64,000 bases of DNA, taken from assembly GCF_963259705.1 (NCBI RefSeq), contig NC_081850.1, positions 36,669,667-36,733,666 of the forward strand, given 5' to 3'. Below, piece by piece: positions 22,081-35,798 of this stretch. Position 1 is the stretch's first letter; each line of letters begins with the position of its first letter. Position numbers and translations under genes: made by a program. This DNA comes from Myotis daubentonii. Taxonomy: Eukaryota > Chordata > Mammalia > Chiroptera > Vespertilionidae. A model generated the notes under the pieces. The model saw nothing but the letters and a program-made list of their open reading frames with translations. It did not search any database and had not been told where the DNA came from.

Positions 22081-23160
22081 CTGGGTATCCGTGTTCTTCT
22101 CCTTGCTCCTCCCATTAGCTTCACTTTCCTCCTATCAGCATGGCTCTCGGGCTTCACTAAAGTGATGACCGCAGCCTGCTCCATCTTTCTAGTAGGATGC
22201 GGAGTACGTGCCTCAATATTTTGAGATTTCAGTAGACGGCTTATATCTAGAGTGAGCCAGAGGGTTAAAATGTCCTTAAGCAAGGGAGAATTCTTCTCAC
22301 TTCATTAGCAAGTGGTAAAGTGCTCCTCTCTGCCAATTCCCTGCTCCCCCTTCCCTCAAAATTCACCCACCCCCGGCATGCCATAATGTCCAGGCTCCAT
22401 GTGCTCCGCTAGGCTGGGGTCAGCTATCGAAGGGGTAGGGGTTAGCCTTTTAGTAACTGCCCAGAGACTGAGCCAGACGGACCTGGAAGACTGCCTCAGA
22501 GCAATTCCATGGGTCTGGGACTCGGAAATGACCGTGGGGCCTCTCCCTGTTGGCCACAGGAAGAAGCCTGTGGTGAAAATCATGCTTGAAGGTCATGCTT
22601 GTCTGCTAAGAGCTTGGGGGGATTCTAACACAGCTCCTGCCACGGTCCTCTCTGATTCTGCCGGCAGGAAGCCAACGCTGTGAAGGTCAAGTTCCCCTGC
22701 TCTCCAGGGAAGGCTCCTCAGTGAGGACTGGCTGGAGCAATCTATTCCCCCTCCCTCACTGGGCCTCACCCTGACCCTCCTCCAAAACAGCCTTTGAAAC
22801 GCACTCCCAAGACTCATAACGCTCTTCTCTTCCAGCTGCTTGGGGCTACCACCCCCGTGAATCTCAGGTTACCACCTTCTGTCCACTGCTTAAGTTCACC
22901 GCCACAGGTGCTCTGAGGCAGGTGACTCCAGGTAGGGGCTACCCCTGGTGACAATGAGGCCTCCACCGTGGAAGAGGCTCTGCCGGATGTAATGTCTTCA
23001 CCCTTCCCACAGGTAATGGAGGAGGTTAATGGAAGGATGGCTCTTGAGCACCCTCCCAAATCCTGGTGAGAACTACTCTTGGGGGAGGGCCTCACTCTGA
23101 TGAATTTATAGCTCCAAACTTCTTGTTTATAGCCAAACACTCTAGCATGTGGCTTTGCAA
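22081..23160. other. Intergenic, nothing recognised
   Basis: No gene, SINE or clear transposon seen. Confidence 0.45.
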
Positions 23161-23520
23161 TTCTTCTTACTAATTAGAGAGGCAGGATTTGTTTCCCAAT
23201 CTCCTTGAATCATGACTAGCCTTGAACTTGCGTGGGCCATAGAAATGATGAGGTGCCAGTTCTGAGCTTAAAGTCTCAAGGAGCCTTGTCCAGTTGTCCT
23301 CCTTGTGTCTTTGTGAGACCATGCTTGGGCTGCTCGGCTGCAAGATCAGAGTCACGTGGAATGGAGCCGAATCGTCTCAGCTCCCTGACCAAAGCCAACC
23401 TGGAACAGCTGACACCTCACTGACCACCCAGACATGTAGCAATAAATGCTTATTGTGTGTCACGGAGGCTTTCAGAGCGGCGTGCTACACAGCGTTACTG
23501 TGGCCATAGTCAGCTAACAT
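23161..23520 (+). mobile_element. Possible old LTR (MLT1-like)
   Basis: The order gagaccatgc, gtcacgtggaatggagccga, and caataaatgcttattgtgtg resembles MaLR-type LTRs. Strongly diverged, so family assignment is tentative. Confidence 0.4.
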
Positions 23521-25466
23521 GCCCACCTAGAAATTAGAGAATGAGGCACCCCTTGAAGAAATCATATGTATTAGAAGCGATGTTCACCTTCAAATAAAAT
23601 GGGTTCCTGCAGATTGCTTCTTCCCTTGCATTGCTTGGAGCTGACAGCTGAATACCTTCCTCTGGTCTCAACTCTAGATGTGTTTAATATCGTGGCAGAA
23701 ACCAGAGAATGAGCACCAGAATCGAGAGTCATTTTTTATTAGACATCAAATGAACACACGTGAGAGAAGCAAAGCCAAGAAAAATGATGCTCACTTATGT
23801 TTGTATGGGCGCCGGCTAATGCGGGACTTGCCTACCCAGGTGGGGTTGGGTGGGTTGTTTGTACCAGTTAATATCCCTCATGTTGGCATCTGGAAAACTC
23901 CTGTGCATGCAGAGGTCAGAGTATAACACTATCACTGACAGGTCATCTTTATGAAACTTATTGGCGGGCAATGGCAGCGTGTGGCTTCCCTGATTTCAGT
24001 GCGGATTAGAAGCGCAGGTAAAACTCTAGCAGAGCAAGTTCGTCAGTCAACGCCTCTTGTGCTCCAGCAATGGCAGGGTTACTGGCCTCCCAAGCTGGAG
24101 TCACTGAACTCTGACACAGGAAGGTAAGCTCTGACTGCTCTACCTGTTTAAACGTGACAGAGACCGGACCACACAGCAGAGGTTTAATGGCCGTCACCAA
24201 GCTTGTGGGAGGACTTCATTCGTGTCCCTTGGTCATTCAATGCCAGCTGTCAATCAGGGTCAGCAAGCGTACTTCCTAACAGTGAGCCTTGTCTCCGGAG
24301 ATGAATTTAGAGGCAGGGGAGCACGTAAACAAGTGGCCTCCAGTTTCCCAGGGACATACTGACTTCTCCACCCGCTTCTTACTCCTCTCACTTCAGTGTC
24401 TGGCCCCAGAGCTGTGGACAGACACTGCACGCCTCTAGGCAGGAGCTCCCTCGGGTGGTTCCTGCTCCCATGGGCCCCTGTGGCTCCCTCACAGATGCCT
24501 CTGTCTCTCCGGCCTTGGCGTGAGCATCCAGGAGGACCGCTGCCCTGGCTCTGTACAGGGGCGCACTGTGTGCCTCTGCCCGGTGGCAGCACGAGAACAG
24601 AGATGGAATTCAGAGGCAGCAGCTGAGGGCAGCTTGATGCAGCACACCCTCCCCCTGCTCCCCCCTCCCCCGCCCGGGCTTTCAGAACCAGAGGGTGATT
24701 CTTCAATGAGGATTCACGAGGGAGGGAGCCGGCGCAGAGGGAGGCCCAGTGGGATTAGCATGAAGAAAGATTTTCTTTCTAAGTATAATATGTGTGTCAT
24801 TTTTCTTACATGGCAGCTGTGATTAAAGTCACGTCCTCTGGCCAAATGCTAAAACCCAACTCTGGATAAGTACAGGATTAGAAACACTGGATATATTATA
24901 CAAGCTGCAGAAAGACCGATTTGCCATGAAACAAGTGCACCTTTGTAAAATTTCGTTTTTAAATTGAGGAGCAAAGGGTCCACAGGAAACTGGCTCCCTG
25001 TAAGGCTTCGTCACTGGAAACGGCAAACAAACGAAAGCCCACCAAGAAGACAAACACCAAGGATGCCAGCAGGTACTGCGGCTGGGATGAGGGAAGTCTC
25101 CTTGTAATACTTCATACTCCTTCCCCTTGAGCAACGGCTCTCACAGTGCGGCATCTGCACCAGCAGCAGCAGCGTCGCACCTCGGAACTTGTGGGAAATA
25201 CCAGTGCTCGGGCCTCTTCCCAGGCCTATTGGATCAGACGCTCTGCAGTCTGTGTTGTCACACCCCCCCCGGGGGATTCCGGTGTGAACTCAAGTTTGAG
25301 AACTGCACGTTTATGAAATACAATCTGCATCAGAAGGTACATAGGACATGGCTATCCTTCCCAAAGAGATTTAGTCATTAGTGTCTTAAGGCATCTATGT
25401 AACATATTACCTTCTCTCCTGGGCTTCTAGGATGGGACTGACACAGACCAGCCTCGGGAAAATTAA
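23521..25466. other. Intergenic, nothing recognised
   Basis: GC-rich short open frames only; no splice-supported exon or transposon identified. Confidence 0.45.
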
Positions 25467-25480
25467 GAAAAGCATCATTT

Positions 25481-25697
25481 GCTCGGCCAGTGTGGCTCAG
25501 TGATAGAGCACCAATCTATGAACTAGGAGGTACAGTCCCATTCCCGGTCAGGACACATGCCCAGGGTTGCAGACTTGATCCCCTGTAGTGGGTGTGCAGG
25601 AGGCAGCTGATCAATGATTCTTTCTCATCATTGATGTTTCTATCTCCCTCTCTGTCTCCCTTCCTCTCTGATATCATTAAAAATATCTTTTAAAACA
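25481..25697 (+). mobile_element. Ves-type SINE
   Basis: Head ggccagtgtggctcagtgat, box aggaggtacagtcccattcc, then cctcattgatgtttc-type tail. Imperfect target duplications gaaaagcatcatt at 25467-25479 and gaaaagcattatt at 25698-25710. Confidence 0.9.
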
Positions 25698-26229
25698 GAA
25701 AAGCATTATTCAAATACTCTTCCATGTTCTGTGACCGAGTCTCCACTGGCAACGCCCTTGCTGGCCACGAATCACCATCTAAGCCACCTGGTTACAGCAG
25801 CACCCACTTCCTATGCCAATAAAGAAAACCTAAGCTATGCCGTGGCAACAAACCTCTAGCAGACGTCCCCACCTTATCATGATAAAGGTCTATTTCTTGC
25901 CCCCACTACACCTGGTAACACAAGTCAGCAAGGGAACTCTACTCGTCACTCAGGAACCCAGGCTGATGGGGAAGAGGACATGCCAGGCCTAACTTCCAAA
26001 GCAGGGGAGCAGCACCCAGAAGCGGACGCGAGTGCCTGAGAACAGCCCAAATGACCACTCTACAAGGTTACGCCTGGGCCCCGGCAGCCATCGGAGGCAA
26101 GGCTGCATGTTAACAGTAAAGAAAAGGCAAGGCCACGGCTTCTCCGTTTTATAGTCACTGCCTCTTTGTTCCCACTGATCTTCAAATCAACAAAATCTAT
26201 ACCGTCCCCCCCACGGTCTTTTTTGACCA

Positions 26230-26480
26230 AACTTTTTCATTCTTTATATTTAAAAAAATGAAGTTAATATACACACAGGAAAGTGCACAAATCCTGAGGA
26301 TACAGCCTGATGAGTTACCACAAAGTGGACATGGCCGTGTAGCTACCTCAAGGCTAAGAAATGGACGGTCATCGGGCACTCAGCAGCCCCTCAGGCTCCC
26401 TCCCAGCCATCTCCTCCCCCTTTCCTAACGGTAACACTCTCCTGATTTCCAACATCACACTTCAATTATTTTTTTACACA
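26230..26480 (-). mobile_element. Old LINE-1 3' remnant
   Basis: Contains the common L1 wording ggaaagtgcacaaatcctga and gagttaccacaaagtggaca. A related remnant lies at 51985-52205. Confidence 0.45.
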
Positions 26481-28480
26481 CATGCATTCGACTAGCATGT
26501 ATCAGCCAGGCAGCAAGACTTCCCAGCCCTGGCAGGTGGTGTGACAAACCCAAGCACAGGAGCCGATCTCTGTGAGCTGCCCGGAGGAAGACGGGCTTTC
26601 GGGGGTGGGGGTGGGGTAACACGTTTCGGACAGGGTTGGGCCATGAGCTCTCCGAACTCTCAGGGACTCAACCAATTTAATGAATATTATCTTTATTACC
26701 TGTTTACTTGCGCACATTCCGTATTTCATACCAGGGCAGATGCCATCATAGCCAGAATCGCTGCCGCCTGACAGATGACGAATAAGCGACCCGCCCAGTC
26801 GCCACTGGGTCTGCCACCGCCAACCTTTCCAGCGTTGAACACAAGTTGTTTTCCCTCTCCCTTTTGTATAGCCTCGCCCTTTCAGGTGGGTCTAGGGCTG
26901 GGTTAACTGGTTGGGGAATGAGGAACAAGTGAAACTTATTTTGGCCCAAATACAAGATTGGCATTTGGTTTTAGGGATATTCCTATGCAGCTTCCATGAC
27001 CAGAAAATTAGGAATATAGTTCCCATTTTCTTGCCTATTAACTGATCAAAGGTCTTCATGGAGAGACAGTGGGCAGTTGGTTTCCTAAAATGCCGGCTTC
27101 TCCCCAAATGTCTTCGAAATCAGACACATCGGTGCAGGCACGCGCCCATAAACATGGTGCTTTGCTTTCCTGCCGCTATAAAATCCCTGCTGGCATTTGG
27201 GCCCCATGGCCTGGGACACCATTAGAAGTGCTAAGTCCATCTGTCACATTGAAGGGCTGACTGTCACTACCCACCCCCCACGCCCCCACCCTTAGGAAAT
27301 GGCCAGGGACTCTGGTGGGTGGGCAGAGTGTGTGTGCAGCTCTGGAACACTGTGGCCAACCACTCGGCCACATCCTTTGTGGTCATCATCTTCAGCAAGA
27401 TGTGCCTTAAATATACTTTTATCGTCAGCTGGCTTCCCAATGACAGCCATGCTAAGTAAGCACGGAGTTACCATATGATTAGTAATTTCCTCATGGCACA
27501 AAGGAGAACGAAATAGTCTCTGGCTAAGGCCGGGGCTTTAAAAAAAACCCCCAAACTGCGCTTTCAGTTAAAAAAAAAAAAAAAATAGAAAACTGTCTTT
27601 ATTCCAAAGCCGGAGCAACAGGTCACGACCTTCGTCCTGTGCAGGAACATTGCTGCTTCACAAGGAAGTGGGGAAGGAAAAGATTAACAGGAAAACATTC
27701 CCAGAGCTGACTGCTCAGCTGCTGTCACTCATGTACTGAGCCGCCCCCACCTCCCTTCCCCATAAACACACACAGATGGATCCGTGGCAGCAGGTTCCTG
27801 GCCTTTTAGAAATGACTTCTCCAGGCCCCACCCTGCCTACCTTGTTTAGAAAAGAACTTAAGGGCAGTGTTCTCATAATTCAGGAGTAATAAAATTCTCA
27901 GCGTGCACCAAAGGCCACGCTGAGAAACACCAGGGATGCTCCTTAAAGATTCCCAGACCTAAGGAAGCAGATCTGCAGGGTGGGGCCCGGAATTTGTATG
28001 CCCACCAGCTCCCTCCGGAGACCCCTATGCACGCTGTGAAGGGGGAGGCTCACACCAAGTATCACAGAAATAAAGGTATTTCCGCTTGCAACAGGCTTCC
28101 CCCTCAAAGGACCCATGAGCATTTAAAGAAAGATTACGGCTCGTCTGTTCGTTATTTCCCTTGAGGGGAAAATTGCAGTTTTCTTACCTGATTCTGTCTG
28201 CAAGCGTTATCACACATCTGCAGTATTTCAGTGTTATATAAGTCAGGGATAAAACTGTGCTCATGGGAGCATCGAAGAATTACTGACAGGGACCCAACAT
28301 GTCATTTACTGTGGGGCTAGTGCTAGATAGTGTGTTGGGGGTAACTTTCTCCAGAAGCAAGGCCCACCTCTGCGATAAGTATAGGGTTTAGTCCTAACAG
28401 CAGGACAAGTTGTCAGTTTTACTTAACATTAAAGTCTCAAAGTTCCCATTGCTCTAGTCCTTTAGTCTTGGGGTGGATTC
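26481..28480. other. Intergenic, nothing recognised
   Basis: A short A run lies at about 27569-27585. No gene seen. Confidence 0.45.
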
Positions 28481-28495
28481 TGGTCTTCAGCTTCT

Positions 28496-28715
28496 TTTTT
28501 TTTTTTTTTTTTAAACCCTCACCTGAAGATATGTTTACTGATTTTAGAGAGGGTGGGGAAACATCAGTGTGAGAGAGAAATGTTGACTGGATGCCTCCTG
28601 TACCCACCTCAACTGGGGATCGAACCCACAACTTAGGTAAGTGCCCTGACTGGGAATTGAACCTGCAAACCCTTGGTGCATGGGATGACCCTCCAACCGA
28701 GCTACCCAGCCAGGG
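28496..28715 (-). mobile_element. Ves-type SINE
   Basis: Reverse orientation, with poly(T) at the left, gctgggtagctcggttggag head at the right and an intact B box complement. Flanks ttcagcttctt on both sides form the target duplication. Confidence 0.9.
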
Positions 28716-28730
28716 CTGGCCTTCAGCTTC

Positions 28731-29847
28731 TTAGCTTCCAGGGCAAGGGTGTCTGGAAAACTGGCTTTTCCGTAAAGCTGGAAAATAAAATCAGGTCTCT
28801 CCAGCCCTCTGCCAGCCTCTCTTGGGGACCTTGCCCAAGCATCCCCCCACAAACCCCTTTCTGTATTTGTGCCTCAATAAATTGCAGCTGTGCCAACGGG
28901 GAGACTCAGGCTGGTTAAGACAGTGTGCCAAGATCCCAAGATAAAAAGCATTCAAAGTGCCCAGTGTTAGCAGAGCAAACAAGGCCCAAGGCAGCAGACA
29001 GGCAGCAGACATTACCCAGAAGCTAGATGTGTACTGAAGAAGACCTCACTCCGCGGGAAAACAAGCACTCGTTTTCTTTTTGCAAAATTTAGCACAAGAA
29101 GTCTGAAATGCAGCACGCAGATGTAGGAATTCATTTTCTCCGGCACCGACAAAATCGCCTTCCTTTCTCAAATGCAACAGGGAAAATTCTCAGGATCACA
29201 AACCACCTGAGATACAGCCCTCCTTGCTCAAAAGGCAGGCCAGGCCGCTAAGAGGCAGGAAACTCACAGCCCCACTTTTCTTCAAACACAAACACGCTCC
29301 TGCTTTAATTTGCTGTGTGACTTCAGATCTGACGGGACTTGGCCTTAAATAACTATCTGAACCGAAGTTTAGCCCAAATCCCAGAGCTGGCGGATCTGTC
29401 CCAGGAGGGAAAGAGATGCTTGTGACCCCGGCACCTGTGGCCTCATTTTCATGCTTCATGAAAGAGAACGGCCCTTCTGCCCAGAGGCCCCGGCATGAAC
29501 TGAGCCGTCCCTGATACTGCCCCGCGTTGGCCTGAATTGCCAGCAATGTTTCTGCAGCGCCTCCAAAATTCTTCTCTCCAAAGTGCCAACGCCTGAGCTC
29601 GTGAAAGCACTGTGATGACACACACCTGTTGGAAAACTCCAGTCTCTGGCCTTATTCCTTGAGCTCAGTGATGAATGAACAAAAGAAAGGAGAGGAAGAA
29701 GGAAAATAAAGGTTGAAGAAAAGCCTCAGTGATCTTTTTGCGACGCACCTGGCTCTCACGGATGACCTGGGTTAAAAAACCCACCACCCGCCACCCTGCC
29801 CGAACACCTCGTGTGCATTCTGGCCACCGCGCCTCTTCATTCTAAGC
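28731..29847. other. Intergenic, nothing recognised
   Basis: No gene or named repeat seen. Confidence 0.4.
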
Positions 29848-30025
29848 CAGTGGTTCTCAACCTTCTGGCCCTTTAAATACAGTTCCTCATGTTGTGACTC
29901 AACCATAAAATTATTTTCGTTGCTACTTCATCACTGTAATGTTGCTACGGTTATGAATCGTAATGTAAATATCTGATAAGCAGGATGGTCTTAGGCGACC
30001 CCTGTGAAAGGGTCGTTCGACCGCC
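29848..30025 (-). mobile_element. SPIN-type hAT element, truncated
   Basis: Starts with the SPIN terminus cagtggttctcaaccttctg and carries aaaattattttcgttgctac; it is cut off after gggtcgttcgacc, so one terminus is missing. Confidence 0.85.
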
Positions 30026-30479
30026 AACTAATCAGATGGACTCGAGCCCCGTGACTTTTTAGCAAGGACTTGGAAACAGGTGCTACCGGGCCATCAGCTG
30101 CCTGAAATAAAAAGCCCGCCTGGCTCCATCTCTCCTTTCCTATCATCACGGGTTTCCACCAGCACCGGCAGGTGCACCCGGACTCGGAACCAAGGTGTGC
30201 TGCTTCTGCACGTGAGAAGAGTGAGCTCACCGGCTCCCCTTGGAGATTACCTGTCTGGTGAACTGCTTGCCTAACGAGGTCTTAAATTTCAGACTCGTGA
30301 CGTGCAACCTGAGTGCTGGGCAGAGCTGTGGCGCTCTCAGAAGGTGTCTTCTGTTGTCAGGGTGCAAGACCGGCGGGCCGGGAGCTCGGCCTCCCTGTGC
30401 AATCCGTCAGCTGGTGCTGCCACTGCTGCAAGTCAATAGCCTCGGGCACACAGTGTCAGAGATGAAGCTGGGACAAGCA

Positions 30480-31457
30480 GAGAGCTTAATCAAATTTTAT
30501 TTTGAAAATATGGCAAGAGTCTAAGGCACTTCAAACATTTAAATACATATAAGACCATGGTAAGTGTGACATGGTATAAAGGAATCCATAAATACGTGGA
30601 GAACTACGCCATGTTTCTCTAGAGGCGAATATATAGCCAATTCCTCTAACACAATGCGACCTTTATCATCAGGTAATAAGAGTTGTGCAATTATTAATAA
30701 AAATATGGTACTGTTACATGTAGTTCTTCATGTCTTTTATTACCATGGAATATAAAAGTTGAAAATACTGTGTCAATTTCATATAGATACCTTTTATATA
30801 AAAAGTCATATAATACATCCACCGAGATAAAACCAACTGAAAAGATTTCCTTTTGTACGTGTTATACTTTTTTGAGAGTTCCATCTTCTCATTTTAACCC
30901 AGAAACCTACCAGCCCAGGCCCAAGTTGCCGATGACCAAAGTCACCTCAACTTGCTTTAGAATAATAAAGACAAAAAAAAATCAACGAAACCATCCTGGA
31001 ATGGAATTTCTGAAGAGCTTTCCAATCGTTCCACGCCAGTCAATATAAACACCGGAGGAGAAATTGGAAACACTGTGCCAGTGAGAACCTGACACTCTCA
31101 GCAGGGGTGGTGGGGGCGGGTGGAGAGAAGGCGCAGAAGTTGCCCGCTCAGGTCAGGTGACAGTTTCCTACGACTGTTCGTAACGGAGCAGAGACTCAAC
31201 AGCAACAGCAACTGGGTCAAGTGTGCCCTGCACAGAGGGAAGATGGCCGGGAGGGAGGCGGTGGGTGCCCGCCAGCAATCTCTCGCTGGCTCAGCTTCCG
31301 CCGTGACAGCTCCAGCCTTCGGTCGGTCCTTGGCCTTTTGCGTCCTGTTTGCTGGTGAGCTCAGGCACAATATGCATACATTCAGTATCTGTCACCCCAA
31401 CAGGAACAGTTAGCAGCTTAATGGTGGCATGTAAATGGATGGCTATTTGTACATAAA
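30480..31457 (-). other. KANK1: KANK1 3' UTR, with two candidate polyadenylation signals
   Basis: No intron border is seen after the TGA. On the minus strand AATAAA occurs at 30736-30741 and 30496-30501, which would give 3' UTRs of about 0.72 or 0.96 kb. No transposon that I recognise interrupts the stretch, which fits a conserved 3' UTR. The end at 30480 is an estimate set just after the distal signal; alternative polyadenylation is possible. Confidence 0.5.
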
Positions 31458-31520
31458 TCAATCAAAAGCACCTCGGTGGGTGGGACCAGGAGATGTCTTC
31501 CTTCCAAGCCGAGGGGTGCC
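31458..31520 (-). CDS. KANK1: KANK1 coding exon 11 (C-terminal tail and stop)
   Basis: The last coding segment follows a ggtctctag acceptor and encodes GTPRLGRKTSPGPTHRGAFD, ending at TGA 31458-31460. This matches the human KANK1 C-terminus closely (human ends GSFD, from memory of the family). The segment is too short to show up as a long open frame and was found by the splice acceptor and the known tail. Confidence 0.94.
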   Translation of the reverse strand, partial: GTPRLGRKTSPGPTHRGAFD

Positions 31521-32116
31521 CTAGAGACCAGGAAAGGAAAAAAAAATGGGGGTTAGTATGTGACCTCAGGCAGGTGTGTCCTCTGTGACATAGGAACTCG
31601 GTCCACCATAGCTGACAACCACTGGTGAGCCAGAGACAGAGCGGGAGCTGGAACACAGGTCCGCCAGCAGGAGGCGCTCAGGAGCCAGCTGAGCTCAGCA
31701 GTGCTGTGACCAGCTGTCCCTGGGAAGTCGACTTCCTGCTAAGAGTGGATTCTGGGACCACAGGTTGCTATTCACACTATCTGCATTACAAGAAATGGCG
31801 GGAACACGGCGACATGTGTTAGTTGGCTGGGGATGTGCCATTTGAATAATTCTGCCCAGACTAAGTCCTTCATGGGAGGGTGTGAGAGTGTGTGTCCCCT
31901 GAGGACAAGCAGGGGTCCCTTCTCTGCTGTGCTAACCATTAGCACTCCTGGCCTTCTGGGTGGGGGTAAAAGTGATGGAGTCTTAAGTTCCAGACTGAAA
32001 CTCCCATTTTCAGAATCCTCAGAAAACCCGTGCCTCTCGTCAACTCCCAGAGGAAGGGGGCCCCCCCGTCTGGTGGGTTTCAGCCTGCTAACAAATGCCA
32101 GACGCACAGCACTGAC

Positions 32117-32215
32117 CGGGGACTGGGCTTTGGCGAAGTTGACGTGGGCGTAGAGGAGGACGGCGATGTCCTTGTGTCCTGCTTCCAGAGCGATCGAAAG
32201 CGCGGTGCTGCCATC
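32117..32215 (-). CDS. KANK1: KANK1 coding exon 10 (ankyrin repeat 5)
   Basis: This 99-bp, 33-codon exon encodes about residues 1306-1338: [20 protein letters not shown] followed by [12 protein letters not shown]. The acceptor is catctttaag and the donor is gtcagt, a less common but functional form. It is phase 0 on both sides and provides the last ankyrin repeat and C-terminal cap. Confidence 0.95.
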
Positions 32216-32789
32216 CTTAAAGATGGAAAGAACGAGCCGGGTTGGATTTCTCAGACATCCAGACAGCCAGAGGTAACAAAACAAAACACCCTCCAGTAAC
32301 TGAGATGGTCCCCCAAATCTAGCCATTGGTCCAGTCCTTTAAAAGGGAACTTTTCTGGACCTCGATGTGCTAAGCTCTTCGAATACAAGGGCGAATGAGG
32401 CACAGTCCGCACCCTAAGGAAATCACAGTCAACAGGACAGTCACCCGTTCCCCTGCCTTGGCCTCACAGTGGTTAGTGTACAGGCCTGCACACTGTGGGC
32501 CCTGGACAATGTAGGCTGCCCATGGAGAAGTCTCCTTCAACCACTGTGCCCACCAGCGGGGGACAGTAGGAGATGGAGGTAGAAACATATTTTAATTTTT
32601 CCCCCTTGTAATTACAAATGAGCAGCAGGCATGTACCATGGTGTATGTGTTGACATCTTGCCTAAGGTCTCTCAATTTTCCTCTTGGGGAGAGAGCTGGT
32701 CCTGCATCCCTAACCACCCCTGTGGGATGTGTGAGTAACATCAATGCAGAAGCACTGAATCCTGCTGGCTTGCAGCGATGTATCTTATG

Positions 32790-33008
32790 GGGTCCTGGCT
32801 GTGTGGCTCAAGTGGTTAGAGAGACATCCAGATATGCCAAGATTGCAGGTTTGATTCCTGGTCAGGGCACATACAAGAATCAACCAATGAATGCACAAAT
32901 AAGTGGAATAACAAGTTGATGGCTCTCTCTCTCTCTCCCTCCCTCCCTCCCTCCCCTCTTCCTCCTTCCCCACTCTCTAAACTCAATAAAAGTAATTTTT
33001 AAAAAGAA
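32790..33008 (+). mobile_element. Ves-type SINE in KANK1 intron
   Basis: Head ctggctgtgtggctcaagtg, box caggtttgattcctggtcag, CT-rich tail. Target duplication atgtatcttatgg on both sides (ending 32789, and 33009-33021). Older subfamily carrying the cacatacaagaatcaaccaa variant. Confidence 0.92.
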
Positions 33009-34226
33009 ATGTATCTTATGGAAATATGTGGAAAACACTACATATGGGGAAGAAAAATTATCAGTAAAATGTTTGGTTTCTATTAAAACGGCAGGGATTT
33101 AGATGGATATAAAAGAGCATCAAGGCAAAAAACACCACCACTTAGTTTCTGTCTAGGATTGGAATAAAGATGCCTCCCACTCCCTTAAGGATGAGGAAGT
33201 AGACGATTAGCTGGTGACCAGGATGTCTGGAAGTCGCTGCGGCTCTAGGGCCTCGTATTACTACATCCACAAGCTGTTCTTTGCTGAGAGTAGGAGCAAA
33301 AGCCAACCAACAAAAACCAAGACACAGGGAACACCGTGTTCTTGAGGGAACAGGCTGGAAACGCCCCCTCTGCTCTGGCGGAGGTGAGGGAATGAGGCGG
33401 ACTGCGGTTCCGCTCCTGTGCAGCCACCGCGCCTGCCAATCCCTGCACTGGCTGCTCTTCCTGCTGCCTGGGGCCCACCAGGACCTGAGGTTCAGTGCGA
33501 AGAAGGATGTTTTTTTCCCTCTCATTTTTTAGTGTTTCCAGTTAGAGGAAGCTCTGGTCCCAACCTGTGCTCCACAGAGATAAACTTTTCAAAACAGAGC
33601 CAACCCAGCCCAACCTCTATGACCCCTGGACCTTTCAACCCTGTCACCACCCAAATGTTAGTTCCTATGAGAGAAGCAGCTTTCCTTAGGAGGCTCCCAG
33701 TCAAGGGTTATCTGGGAGTGGGGACAGCTTAGCACCTGCGAGAGGAGATTAGAACGGTGCTGATGGACCAGCCCAAGCAGGAGTGGAAAGATGTGAAGGG
33801 AGCCAAGACCGGTCAGCTCCCCTGGCTGACGCAACGTCACTCCCGTGGGCCCTGGTGACGGGCACACCTGCCTTTACTTCCTTTTCCTGGGAAAGTGTTT
33901 CACTGTAGTAATATCGGTTCTAGTCACCCAATAACCCCAACTGGCAGTGGCTGGCAATCCGGATTTCCAAACGGGCCGGGGACCTGGTCCTCTCAGTGGT
34001 CTTAGAAGTGCCTACATCTGATTCTGTGTTGTAAATCTCTTCATTCCCCTTTAATAGGCTGCTTCTCGTGCCTGCCCAGCACCTCCTTCCTTTAGTAAAT
34101 TTGGGGGTGAGGTCCATTTATCACTCGGCCTTTGGCTTTAGTTAATGGAGTATTAGTTGGCACACAATAAATGCTGCCAAGCTGGGCCATGAAGCGAGGT
34201 GGCCTGGGTGGCAACACAAATCCTCA

Positions 34227-34736
<510 letters not shown>

Positions 34737-35186
34737 CTAAGTTAATATGTTAGATCATAACGTATCGAGTCACTTTTTCCCTTTAGCTTGGAGCCTCTGT
34801 CTCATTGTATCAAGGAGCTGGAAAGTCAACAGATGGTTAACCACTATGAACACATCTGAACTAGGGGCACCCGGCATGCAGACACTAGTCACCTGGTCGA
34901 TGCAGGGACTCGCAGTCACCGATATGGAGGCTGACCTACAGTTTACGTGCACACGGCTCCAGACAGGCAAAGGACGGAGAAGTTTCCAATGGGAAGTTTG
35001 GGCCAGTATTTCATGGTGCGCTTGATTGTCTAGGGGTTGTCTAGGGCTGCCAGGTGGCCACGTAGACTCAGGGCCGGGCCAGTGAGTGAGTGCTCAGTTG
35101 TGGGAGGGGGTGTGGGAAGCCGTGCAGTCAGAGCTGTAGGCTAGCGAGCACGGACATGAACGAGCCTGGGAAGAAAGTGCGCTCAC

Positions 35187-35329
35187 CTGGCTAGCTTTGG
35201 CGTTCACATCCCCACAGCCAAAGAGTTCCTCCACCACCCGCATGTCCTTCTCCGCTTCCACGGCGGCCAGGGCTGCCAGCATGATGGGGGTGTAGCCCGC
35301 CTTGTTCTGGTGATCCACGTTGCACACGT
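35187..35329 (-). CDS. KANK1: KANK1 coding exon 8 (second ankyrin repeat)
   Basis: This 143-bp exon encodes about residues 1191-1238, starting [20 protein letters not shown] and running through [20 protein letters not shown] to AKASQ. The acceptor is gtcgctgcag and the donor gtgagc. This is the extended second ankyrin repeat of the KANK family, with the usual insertion around [11 protein letters not shown]. It enters in phase 1 and ends in phase 0. Confidence 0.96.
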
Positions 35330-35597
35330 CTGCAGCGACAGGAGTCTTGTTTAGGGATAATTCATCTCCTGATAGGAACTGAAGCTATGGGGTTTGGAAG
35401 AACCCAATGAATGGCCTCAGGAGGTCCAAGTACAGGAGTGACTTGGAAGGAAATGCGAGGGGGTGTTTTTATATCACACAAAAATTATTATTTTTGTTTC
35501 ATGAGGCCAGGAGCTACAATGAGCTTTCAGAACATGTCTTGTTTGCAACTGGCGGCCGAACTGGAATCGCGCGGCTGTCTGGGAGGTTATTCTAAGT

Positions 35598-35798
35598 CAG
35601 GGGTGGGCAAACTTTTTGACTCGAGGGCCACAATGGGTTCTTAAACTGGACCGGAGGGCCGGAACAAAAGCATGGATGGAGTGTTTGTGTGAACTAATAT
35701 AAATTCAAAGTAAACATCATTACATAAAAGGGTACGGTCTTTTTTTTTTTTTTTTTAGTTTTATTCATTTCAAACGGGCCATAGTTTGCCCACGGCTG
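35598..35798 (+). mobile_element. Short non-autonomous hAT element, copy 1
   Basis: Termini caggggtgggcaaac and gtttgcccacggctg; 8-bp flanks ttctaagt (35590-35597) and ttataagt (35799-35806), one mismatch. Nearly identical to the inverted copy at 46215-46429. No coding capacity. Confidence 0.92.

Noticed and set aside
1..30480. DMRT1, the gene expected beyond KANK1
   Set aside because: No DM-domain peptide or other DMRT1 exon seen; in human the gap is larger than the sequence available here.
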